DNA from: Acidobacteriota bacterium | GTDB lineage: Bacteria; Acidobacteriota; Terriglobia; UBA7540 | Length of the DNA stretch: 7,841 bases | Direction of reading: 5' to 3' | Assembly: GCA_003165615.1 (NCBI GenBank) | Contig: PLWR01000750.1 | Coordinates: 2,694-10,534, forward strand | Made by a program: the position numbers and the translations under genes | Part shown: piece after piece, positions 1-5,079 of the stretch | Position numbering within the stretch: position 1 is the stretch's first letter | How the letters are laid out: every line of letters begins with the position of its first letter | Notes under the pieces: generated by a model | Database searches by the model: none | What the model saw: only the letters and a program-made list of their open reading frames with translations | What the model was told of the DNA's origin: nothing

Positions 1-1
1 G

Positions 2-445
2 CTGGGTTACGGCGAACGCGCCCGGTTCGGCGAACGCATCAATGACCTGGTGGCGAAGGGCGAACTGAAGGCCCCCATGGTGATTGGGCGTGATCACCTG
101 GACTGCGGCTCTGTGGCCTCGCCCTTCCGCGAAACCGAGAGCATGAAAGACGGCAGCGACGCCATCGCCGATTGGCCGGTGCTGAACGCGCTGCTCAATA
201 CCGCCTCCGGCGCGAGCTGGGTTTCTTTCCACCACGGCGGCGGGGTGGGAATTGGATACTCATTGCACGCGGGGCAGGTCACCGTTGCCGATGGCACACC
301 GGAAATGGCGAAACGGCTGAATCGCGTGCTCACCAACGACCCGGGAATCGGAGTGGCGCGCCACGTGGACGCAGGCTATGAGGAAGCCAAGACGTTTGCC
401 GAGAAGGCGGGAGTGAAGATTCCCAGAGTGACGAGTGACCTTTGA
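2..445 (+). CDS. hutU: Urocanate hydratase (urocanase), C-terminal 147 residues
   Basis: Urocanase adds water to urocanate to give 4-imidazolone-5-propanoate, the second step of histidine degradation, in the cytoplasm with a tightly bound NAD+. The gene enters from the left edge, so only about the last quarter of the usual ~550 residues is visible. Diagnostic family blocks are present in order: [13 protein letters not shown], then [38 protein letters not shown] and [16 protein letters not shown]. The last codons (VTSDL and stop) lie inside the left arm of a 7-bp-periodic inverted repeat, so the repeat supplies the natural C-terminus. The family normally has little conserved sequence after this point, so loss of function is not implied. 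The next step's gene, hutI, lies downstream on the same strand, with an opposing small gene between them. Confidence 0.97.
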   Translation: MGYGERARFGERINDLVAKGELKAPMVIGRDHLDCGSVASPFRETESMKDGSDAIADWPVLNALLNTASGASWVSFHHGGGVGIGYSLHAGQVTVADGTPEMAKRLNRVLTNDPGIGVARHVDAGYEEAKTFAEKAGVKIPRVTSDL

Positions 446-530
446 CGTGTGACGAGCAAGCAGAAGGCGAATTTCGAGTTTCAAGTTTCGTTTTTCGATT
501 GCTCGTCACACGTCACATGTCACTCGTCAC
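428..530. repeat. 7-bp-periodic hairpin repeat between convergent genes
   Basis: Two 32-bp arms, 428-459 and 499-530, are inverted copies matching at 30 of 32 positions. Each arm is built of heptamers related to GTGACGA. The loop (471-498) is another heptamer run: ATTTCGA, GTTTCAA, GTTTCGT, TTTTCGA. The left arm contains the last six codons of hutU, including its stop. The right arm ends 7 bp before the stop of the opposing zinc-ribbon gene. The structure could fold into a long stem in either transcript and may act as a bidirectional terminator or 3' end stabiliser; that role is inferred. The loop contains TTTCGTTTTTCGA (486-498), whose reverse complement occurs inside the ftcD linker at 6002-6014. 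Confidence 0.9.
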
Positions 531-537
531 TTTTCTT

Positions 538-702
538 TCAGCTCTTTTTCGACGTGACCGCGAAGAACGAGCCAAACTGTTGCTCAACTTTTCTGCTCTT
601 ACATTTTGGGCAAGCGATTCGCTTCTTATCGTGTTCGGCCACGGTTAAGATCAGGGCGAACGTCTTCTTGCATTCTTTGCATTTGTATTCGTAACTGGGC
701 AT
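538..702 (-). CDS. FmdB-type small zinc-ribbon protein (54 aa)
   Basis: This short gene encodes a 54-residue protein starting MPSYEYKCKECKKTF. It has two CxxC pairs: C8/C11 in YKCKECKK and C31/C34 in ACPKCKS. A PxYEYxC start, a paired knuckle at about residue 31 and a basic tail match the FmdB / putative regulatory zinc-ribbon family, usually 50-110 residues long. The biochemical role of most members is unknown; the name comes from a formamidase-linked regulator in Methylophilus. The start is fixed by a perfect AGGAGG (712-717 on the opposite strand) 9 nt before the ATG. It is divergent from hutI, with 48 bp between start codons, and convergent with hutU. It therefore interrupts the hut gene line and is not co-transcribed with it. 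The family assignment is firm; any link to histidine use is only positional. Confidence 0.9.
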   Translation of the reverse strand: MPSYEYKCKECKKTFALILTVAEHDKKRIACPKCKSRKVEQQFGSFFAVTSKKS

Positions 703-711
703 AGGCAAAAA

Positions 712-740
712 CCTCCTGAGGGCGTTGGAAGGGTATTATA
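712..740 (-). promoter_or_regulatory. -10 box and Shine-Dalgarno of the zinc-ribbon gene, overlapping hutI control region
   Basis: Read on the minus strand, a perfect TATAAT (735-740) lies about 33 nt upstream of the ATG, and a perfect AGGAGG (712-717) lies 9 nt upstream of it. I see no good -35 hexamer 17 bp further up. The same AT tract reads TATTAT (734-739) on the plus strand, just 11 nt before the hutI ATG. The two divergent genes therefore may share one opened region. hutI itself has no obvious Shine-Dalgarno sequence at normal spacing. Confidence 0.55.
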
Positions 741-750
741 GCGTATTACC

Positions 751-2271
751 ATGCCACAAGCTTCTCCCCCTCGATTGTTCTTCCGCAATGCCGCGCAACT
801 GGTCACCCTGTCAGGCCCGTCGGTCCCGCGGCGCGGGGCAGCCCTCGGCGAGCTGGGAATTATATCCAAGGGCGGCCTGCTGACGGAGGGAGAGACCATC
901 CTGCGCGTTGGCTCGACGAGCTCGCTGGAGCGCGAGGCGTTGCGACTGGGCGCCGAGGCCATCGACTGCCGTGGGCAGGTGGTCATGCCCGGCTTTGTTG
1001 ATTCGCACACGCATTTGATCTTCGCCGGCAGCCGGGTGAATGATTACGAGCTGCGCCTGCGCGGAAAAACGTACGAAGAGATCGCGCAGGCCGGAGGCGG
1101 GATTCAATCCTCCGCGCAGAAAGTACGGAAAGCCAGTGTTTCATCTTTGGTGCAGCAGGCGGCAAGATTTCTGGACCAGTTCGCCGCGCACGGCACGACC
1201 ACGGTGGAAGTGAAAAGCGGCTACGGGCTGGACGTCGCGCCGGAATTGAAAATCCTGCGCGCCATTCGATTGCTGCAAGCGGATCAAGCGCTGGAATTAG
1301 TTCCCACGCTGCTCGCCCTCCATGCGCTCCCGGCGAGTTTTCGTGGGCGCTCCGCCCAGTATGTGGACCAAGTCATCAAGCGGCTGATCCCTTTGGCCGC
1401 GGGCGTTGACGTAGCGCCGTGCTCTAGAGGCTGCGAAAAAACTCATGGGCACTGTCATTCTGAGGAGCCAGCCGGCGACGAAGAATCTCGCGTTGCCTTG
1501 AAAACGCTCAGAGCGAGGTCTTTCGCTGCTGCTCAGGATGACAGCATTGGAACGTCTTTCCGCAGCCTGTTCAGCCCGGCACATGCCGCCCTCCCGACCA
1601 AGTCGGGACAGGTTCCGGACGGCGCTACAACGGCGAAGAACCAAGTGGTGCGAGAGAAGCTGGCGGAATTCATCGACTGCTTCTGCGACCGGGGCGCGTT
1701 CAGCGTGGAAGACTGCCGCCGCGTGTTTGACGCGGGCCGCAAGTTTGGACTTGTGCCCCGAATCCACCCCGAGCAACTTTCGCGCACCGGCGCCGCGCGC
1801 CTCGCCATCGAGTTTGACGCTGCCTCCGCCGACCATCTTGACAAACTTTCCGCCGCCGACATTCGCGCCCTGGCGCGCTCAGACGTGGTCGCCACACTTC
1901 TGCCGGGAGCCAATTTCCACCTGGGATTGAAGCAGTATCCTCCCGCGCGCAAGCTCATCGACGCCGGTGCCGCCGTGGCGCTGGCCACGGACTTTAATCC
2001 CGGCACCAGCCCCACCCTGAACATGCAATTCATCCTGTCATTAGCCTGCGCGCAGATGCAAATGACCCCGGCGGAGGCCATCGCCGCATCAACCATCAAC
2101 GCCGCCCACGCCCTGCGCCGCGCCCACCGCATCGGTTCACTCGAAGCCGGTAAACAAGCCGATTTGATTGTGCTGGATGTCGATGACTACCGCGAAATCC
2201 CCTATTACTTTGCGATGAATCATTGTGCAATGACGGTGAAGCGAGGAAGGGTCATCTACTTGCGGAGTTAG
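751..2271 (+). CDS. hutI: Imidazolonepropionase with a repeat-derived in-frame insert
   Basis: HutI hydrolyses 4-imidazolone-5-propanoate to N-formimidoyl-L-glutamate, the third step of histidine degradation, in the cytoplasm. It is an amidohydrolase-fold metalloenzyme. Visible landmarks are a family-typical start (RNAAQLVTLSGP, residues 12-23), the metal-binding HTH at 86-88 in GFVDSHTHLIFAG, SGYGLD at 156-161, HALP at 191-194, RIHPEQ with His339, SADHL with His362 and LATDFNPGTSPT with Asp414. All expected metal and catalytic positions are present. At 506 residues it is about 80-90 longer than the usual ~410-420. The excess lies at roughly residues 220-297, between VDQVIKRLIPLAA and KLAEFIDCFCD. 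It is made of palindromic repeat DNA read in frame, including the peptide CHSEEPAGDEESR. By the TIM-barrel order this is a helix-to-strand loop, away from the active-site face, so activity could survive. No stop or frameshift is seen. The start lacks a clear ribosome-binding site. Confidence 0.95.
   Translation: MPQASPPRLFFRNAAQLVTLSGPSVPRRGAALGELGIISKGGLLTEGETILRVGSTSSLEREALRLGAEAIDCRGQVVMPGFVDSHTHLIFAGSRVNDYELRLRGKTYEEIAQAGGGIQSSAQKVRKASVSSLVQQAARFLDQFAAHGTTTVEVKSGYGLDVAPELKILRAIRLLQADQALELVPTLLALHALPASFRGRSAQYVDQVIKRLIPLAAGVDVAPCSRGCEKTHGHCHSEEPAGDEESRVALKTLRARSFAAAQDDSIGTSFRSLFSPAHAALPTKSGQVPDGATTAKNQVVREKLAEFIDCFCDRGAFSVEDCRRVFDAGRKFGLVPRIHPEQLSRTGAARLAIEFDAASADHLDKLSAADIRALARSDVVATLLPGANFHLGLKQYPPARKLIDAGAAVALATDFNPGTSPTLNMQFILSLACAQMQMTPAEAIAASTINAAHALRRAHRIGSLEAGKQADLIVLDVDDYREIPYYFAMNHCAMTVKRGRVIYLRS
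1428..1568. repeat. 141-bp palindromic element inserted in frame in hutI
   Basis: Nested inverted repeats mark this element. The outer arms are AGGCTGCGAAAAA (1428-1440) and CTTTCCGCAGCCT (1556-1568), matching at 11 of 13 positions. The inner arms are CTGTCATTCTGAG (1452-1464) and CTCAGGATGACAG (1532-1544), matching at 12 of 13. End to end it is 141 bp, or 47 codons, and hutI reads through it without a stop. There is no transposase gene, so it is at most a non-autonomous, MITE- or REP-like element. The inner arms look to me like a repeat often seen between genes in acidobacterial genomes; that recollection needs a database check. Confidence 0.85.
1592..1608. repeat. Second small hairpin in the hutI insert
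   Basis: TCCCGAC (1592-1598) and GTCGGGA (1602-1608) form a perfect 7-bp stem with a 3-nt loop. It sits in the remaining part of the insert (about 1569-1635), which also has no counterpart in ordinary HutI. It encodes LPTKSG at residues 281-286. It probably marks a second repeat piece joined to the 141-bp element. Confidence 0.6.
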
Positions 2272-2275
2272 TCCG

Positions 2276-2296
2276 TGGTCAGTTATCAGTTTTCAG
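2276..2296. repeat. Three-unit heptamer array after hutI; 2272-2401 otherwise featureless
   Basis: Three consecutive heptamers ending in TCAG (TGGTCAG, TTATCAG, TTTTCAG) begin 4 bp after the hutI stop. They have the same 7-bp period as the hutU-side hairpin and the ftcD linker. No convincing terminator or promoter is visible in the rest of the 130-bp gap to the next gene. Confidence 0.65.
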
Positions 2297-2401
2297 TAAA
2301 AGCCCCGCGACGATTCGTCCTCGATCGATGGATGCTGGACGCTAACCCCTGATGTCCTGAGGCGGGGGGAATCCCGGCCTGCTTTATTGTGGAGGGTACG
2401 C

Positions 2402-3310
2402 ATGGAACAGATTTCATCAAGCCAGAGCATCCGCTGGACATTCATAGGGTTGCTGGGCGTTGGGGTCGGTAGTGATCCCGAAATCGCACTTCCCGGTGGA
2501 TTTCATCTATCCGCAAAAACTCCACAACTTTGCGCAGCCCTCGACGCCGGTTTCCTGGGTAATATCCAGAAAACTTGGTGGGCCAAGAACATTGATTGTT
2601 TCTTCTGCATGCGGAGTTCGGATCCGCATCTTCTAATCCCTGAAGTGGACCGGTTCCAGAATGGGCTTATGGCTTTGCAGATTATCAAACCAGTGTCGAC
2701 GCTCGGCACCATTTTTCAAGGTACAGCATATGGCGCCAACTCTCTCGTAATACACTCGGCTGAGCAGAGACCAGATATGTCTGCTGGTGATTGGGCGCAA
2801 ATGCGCCGTTTCGACGGTAAGTTGATCGCTCAACTTTTCGATCTAGTACCCAAAGTCCTCGTCAGAATGGAAAAGGGGTCCGCCGAAGAGAAAAACGCCG
2901 TCAATTTGCTCCAGCTTTCGCTAGAGCACCTTCACCCACTCATTAAGGGTTTGTTTGCAGTGATGGGGCTAGAGGCACTCCTTAATAGCAAGGACCGCAA
3001 CGATTTTAAGAGGAAGCTATGCGGATGCTTGGGTGGATCAACCCTGGTGTTTCCAGACTGGAATTCGCCGGGAATTGCTCCCCCCAAATACACGGTCGCT
3101 GATGTGGCAATTCACCTTTACACATTGCGGAGTAAGATTGCCCATGGGGTAGACCTGCGGAAAGCCGCCCAGGACAAGAATGCACCGGTTGACCTGACGA
3201 AGAGAGTGGGGCTAATGGAACAATGGGAATCTCTGCCGTATGCGTCGCTGTTGAGCGAAGCAGCTATCTACATACTTTGCCTTGTGTTGCAAAAGGAGCT
3301 TGCGCTTTAG
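2402..3310 (+). CDS. Apea-like HEPN domain protein, possible RNase (302 aa)
   Basis: The recognisable part is the C-terminal third. Residues 174-210 (LEHLHPLIKGLFAVMGLEALL onward) form a helical stretch. It is followed at 238-249 by HLYTLRSKIAHG, which carries R243 and H248 in the Rx4-6H arrangement of HEPN RNases. The wording LRSKIxHG is typical of Apea-like HEPN domains. Many HEPN proteins are metal-independent RNases acting in toxin-antitoxin or phage-defence settings, and ApeA is a known anti-phage protein. The N-terminal ~170 residues are not recognised; no signal peptide or membrane span is evident. The start is the ATG preceded by GGAGGG at 2391-2396 with a 5-nt gap, not the upstream TTG at 2387. 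Codon choice is less GC-biased than in hutI or ftcD, suggesting acquisition by transfer. Family membership is fairly secure; RNase activity and a defence role are inference. Confidence 0.75.
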   Translation: MEQISSSQSIRWTFIGLLGVGVGSDPEIALPGGFHLSAKTPQLCAALDAGFLGNIQKTWWAKNIDCFFCMRSSDPHLLIPEVDRFQNGLMALQIIKPVSTLGTIFQGTAYGANSLVIHSAEQRPDMSAGDWAQMRRFDGKLIAQLFDLVPKVLVRMEKGSAEEKNAVNLLQLSLEHLHPLIKGLFAVMGLEALLNSKDRNDFKRKLCGCLGGSTLVFPDWNSPGIAPPKYTVADVAIHLYTLRSKIAHGVDLRKAAQDKNAPVDLTKRVGLMEQWESLPYASLLSEAAIYILCLVLQKELAL

Positions 3311-3379
3311 GATATGGGTTCATAAGCCGGGGGATTTCTATAGACCCTTGATCCTTTCATTAACATCGCAAAACCGAAA

Positions 3380-3408
3380 TTGAATCATGTGGTGTTAAGG
3401 CCTATACT
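3380..3408 (+). promoter_or_regulatory. Sigma-70-type promoter of the small secreted protein gene
   Basis: TTGAAT (3380-3385), a 17-bp spacer and TATACT (3403-3408) make a plausible promoter. Transcription would begin near 3415, just before the GGAGG at 3418-3422. This supports the downstream ATG at 3431 and argues against the TTG at 3380, which lies inside the -35 box. Confidence 0.55.
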
Positions 3409-3430
3409 TTCCCGAATGGAGGCAATGCCG

Positions 3431-3868
3431 ATGACTCGATCTTTTTCTATTCTGGCACTCGGTATTCTGATCAGCACATTTCCCCTTGGCGCAAAACAAG
3501 CAGAGCACGATTGGCAAAAGGGCAAACTTGTGTCAACCGACGAATCCCGGTATTTTGCTGGCACGATTGGCTCGGCAAACACGCAGGGGAGTATTCAAGA
3601 AACTGGAGACTCTGGGACCTATTCCGGCAACACGACAGGCTCGGATACGGCGGTTTACAGGGTCTACCAAACTTACGTAATTGAATCTGATTCGTACATC
3701 TATGTTGCCCGGGAGCACATCAAGTGGAGATGGTCCAAGGCGGCCAACGTCACGGTCAATGGTCCAATCCGCTATGCCCTCGAAAAGGATCACGTGTTCA
3801 TCCTTGATGAGGACGGTAAGGAGCATGAAGCGAGATTGACAAAGAAGATTCTAAAGGAAAAGAAATAG
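3431..3868 (+). CDS. Small secreted protein of unknown function (145 aa)
   Basis: The N-terminus MTRSFSILALGILISTFPLG has one basic residue, a hydrophobic core and small residues around 20-24, fitting a Sec signal peptide cut near residue 21 or 24. The mature ~122 residues contain a Gly/Ser/Thr-rich segment (about 44-72), an aromatic stretch VYRVYQTYVIESDSYIYVA (75-93), KWRWSKAANVTVNGPIRYALE (98-118) and a charged C-terminus with DEDGKEHEARL. I associate this pattern (a lone WxKG start after the signal, then WRWSK, VNGP and DGKEHE) with uncharacterised small secreted proteins common in Terriglobia; that is memory, not a search result. The ATG at 3431 is chosen because GGAGG lies 8 nt upstream and a promoter ends shortly before it. 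No function can be assigned. It may be periplasmic or extracytoplasmic. Confidence 0.75.
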   Translation: MTRSFSILALGILISTFPLGAKQAEHDWQKGKLVSTDESRYFAGTIGSANTQGSIQETGDSGTYSGNTTGSDTAVYRVYQTYVIESDSYIYVAREHIKWRWSKAANVTVNGPIRYALEKDHVFILDEDGKEHEARLTKKILKEKK

Positions 3869-3937
3869 CTGGAGCAATTCCCGCCTGCTGCAACCGCGAA
3901 AAAGATGGGGAAGGGCAAGCACCCGATCCGCCTGAGT

Positions 3938-4240
3938 TTAGGCAGAAACTTCGGCAAGGGGATGAATGCGCCGGAGATGGATTTGGTTCTGGCGCTTGCG
4001 GGTTTGGGCGATGTCGTAGGAGGCTTGCATTCGCAGCAGCGTGTCCATTTTCACGCCAAAGGCCTTTTCAAGGCGCAGCGCCATGTTTCCGGAGAGGCTG
4101 GCCCTGCCGTTGAGCAGGCTCGACAGGGTAGGCCGGGAAACCTGAAGCGCCGCGGCTGCCGCAGTCACCGAAAGGCCCGCGGGCGTAATAATCTCCGTCC
4201 GAACGAAATCTCCCGGATGGGGCGGGTTCTTCATGGGCAT
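3938..4240 (-). CDS. higA: HigA-family antitoxin (XRE helix-turn-helix)
   Basis: This 100-residue protein starts MPMKNPPHPGDFVRTEIITP, with the hallmark PxHPGxxLxxE of HigA/VapI antitoxins. The helix-turn-helix lies at about residues 24-46 (SVTAAAAALQVSRPTLSSLL), followed by the conserved NGRASLSGNMALRLEKAFG. It would bind and neutralise the HigB toxin and, through the HTH, repress the shared operon. It lies 19 nt downstream of higB in the toxin-first order typical of hig loci. GGAGG (4252-4256) sits 11 nt before its ATG, so it has its own good ribosome-binding site, whereas higB has none. This would favour antitoxin excess. The C-terminus after residue 80 is poorly conserved. The 69 bp between this gene and the secreted-protein gene shows no clear terminator. 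Confidence 0.93.
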   Translation of the reverse strand: MPMKNPPHPGDFVRTEIITPAGLSVTAAAAALQVSRPTLSSLLNGRASLSGNMALRLEKAFGVKMDTLLRMQASYDIAQTRKRQNQIHLRRIHPLAEVSA

Positions 4241-4259
4241 GGCGTTTGCTTCCTCCGTC

Positions 4260-4550
4260 CTAATGATAGTCTTCCAGATTCACGTCGCAAATTTCGCGCT
4301 CCGTGCGGTCGAAGCAGAACGTCAATCGCCGGTTGCGTGTGACGCTCAGGCTCCAGGTGCCTTTGCGGTCACCGGTCAGCGTGTGAACTTTCCAGCTCGG
4401 GAGCGAGCGCAATTCCTCGGGTTCCTGCATGTCATCGAGAAATGCCGGCATCTTACGGAGCTTATCCGCCGTTTCGGGGGAAATACCTTTTGAGCTGTCT
4501 TGCTCGTAGAGCCCTTTCAGGCCCTTGTGGATAATGTTCCGTATTTTCAC
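4260..4550 (-). CDS. higB: HigB-family mRNA-interferase toxin
   Basis: HigB toxins have a RelE-type fold and cleave mRNA, usually on the ribosome. The 96-residue sequence has the family blocks IIHKGLKGLYEQ (6-17), KGISPETADKLRKM (21-34), LPSWKVHTLTGDRKGTWSLSV (50-70), NRRLTFCF (73-80) and the C-terminal signature DVNLEDYH (89-96). Its length is close to the usual 92-95. The reading frame stays open further upstream, but conservation begins at KIRNIIHKG, so the start is one of two adjacent GTG codons (4553 or 4550). No Shine-Dalgarno is visible, and the promoter would start transcripts at about 4551. The mRNA is therefore probably leaderless or nearly so. It forms an operon with higA 19 nt downstream. 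Confidence 0.92.
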   Translation of the reverse strand: MKIRNIIHKGLKGLYEQDSSKGISPETADKLRKMPAFLDDMQEPEELRSLPSWKVHTLTGDRKGTWSLSVTRNRRLTFCFDRTEREICDVNLEDYH

Positions 4551-4557
4551 CACGCGG

Positions 4558-4586
4558 AGTGTAGCCCGTAGCCTTACACATGTCAA
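4558..4586 (-). promoter_or_regulatory. higBA promoter with candidate HigA operator
   Basis: On the minus strand, a perfect TTGACA (4581-4586), a 17-bp spacer and TACACT (4558-4563) form a strong sigma-70 promoter. An inverted repeat with arms GTGTA (4559-4563) and TACAC (4575-4579) covers the -10 box and most of the spacer. HigA binding there would block polymerase, giving the usual autorepression. The spacer also holds a tandem GGCTAC on the minus strand. The promoter is well supported; the operator is inferred from position and symmetry. Confidence 0.75.
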
Positions 4587-4610
4587 TGGGATAAAGCAGG
4601 CGGATGTCAC

Positions 4611-4920
4611 GGCGGCTTTGCGCCGCCAGGTGGCGACGTAAACTCGCCGCCATCTCTGCCAGGTGGCGGGGTAAACCCGCCGCTACGCTTGCAGGAGCCG
4701 ACCGCGATTCGGCCCTACATCCGCACATGCCGACCTCAAGGTCGGGGCTAGGTCGTGTCGGGCAAAAGCCCGGCGGTGCGTTTGCCCCCCTCGCCGTGCC
4801 CCCGACACTCCCCCGCATCGTTATCGGCGGGTGGGGTGATGCGGATGAAGAGTTCTCAGCGTACAAACGCCGTGGGAGAGCGGATGCTCCCGGCTGAGCG
4901 GCCGGGACTCCCGCGCCACG
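4611..4920. repeat. Mosaic of short hairpins and direct repeats between higB and ftcD
   Basis: This ~310-bp stretch has no credible gene; the open frame at 4604-4897 is Arg/Ala-rich repeat translation. It contains two direct copies of a 28-nt unit (4625-4652 and 4658-4685, 24 of 28 identical, 33-bp period) built around GCCAGGTGGCG and TAAACYCGCCGC. Hairpins follow: CCGACC/GGTCGG (4730-4745), CGGGC/GCCCG (4759-4772), CCGCATC/GATGCGG (4813-4844) and TCCCGGC/GCCGGGA (4888-4907). It lies between the divergent higB and ftcD promoters. It looks like an accumulation site for REP-like elements. A role as insulator or DNA-structure element is possible but not shown. Confidence 0.75.
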
Positions 4921-4944
4921 TTTCCGGCTGCGACAATCTGTCTC

Positions 4945-4973
4945 TTGACAAATAGTAGGCTAGTATGTATACT
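4945..4973 (+). promoter_or_regulatory. Strong sigma-70 promoter of ftcD
   Basis: A perfect TTGACA (4945-4950), a 17-bp spacer and TATACT (4968-4973, one mismatch from consensus) predict a start near 4980, leaving a leader of about 100 nt before ftcD. The spacer contains TAGTA twice (4953-4957 and 4961-4965), and AGTA/TACT symmetry overlaps the -10 box (4962-4973). A repressor site over the promoter is possible; no regulator can be named. A near-consensus promoter directly upstream suggests ftcD is not dependent on read-through from hutI. Confidence 0.8.
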
Positions 4974-4979
4974 GGACGG

Positions 4980-5079
4980 GCAGTTCGATGCGAGGCGCTG
5001 TGTTGATGAAGACATAACAACTGTCTTCTTCGTATTCGCCATGGTTTCCAGAAGACGATTCCTGATAGCATGATGATCC
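4980..5079 (+). other. ftcD 5' leader with alternative pairings
   Basis: GAAGAC (5008-5013) can pair with GTCTTC (5023-5028) in a 6-bp stem. The same GTCTTCT (5023-5029) can instead pair with AGAAGAC (5050-5056). An 11-codon frame (ATG at 5041, stop at 5071-5073) overlaps the second pairing and ends 6 nt before the ftcD ATG. ftcD has no clear Shine-Dalgarno. This could be a simple leader or a small translation-coupled switch; evidence is limited to the base pairing and spacing. No known riboswitch class is recognised. Confidence 0.3.

Noticed and set aside
1411..1635. hutI as a frameshifted pseudogene
   Set aside because: Both conserved halves are in the same frame with no stop between them, so the sequence shows an in-frame insertion, not a frameshift. 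Activity remains untested.
1297..2132. Two long minus-strand frames (1297-1836 and 1533-2132)
   Set aside because: Both lie opposite hutI, which has clear family motifs on either side of the insert. Neither shows a recognisable domain or ribosome-binding site.
2387..2401. Upstream TTG start for the HEPN gene
   Set aside because: The TTG overlaps the region just before the Shine-Dalgarno GGAGGG, which is well placed for the ATG at 2402.
3380..3430. Upstream TTG start for the secreted protein
   Set aside because: The TTG is part of the -35 box, and starting there would bury the signal peptide behind 17 extra residues.
3905..4342. 145-codon plus-strand frame
   Set aside because: It is the reverse of higA and part of higB, both with firm family signatures and a proper operon layout.
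4604..4897. 97-codon plus-strand frame upstream of ftcD
   Set aside because: Its content is direct translation of hairpin and direct-repeat DNA, with no start signal and no homology pattern.
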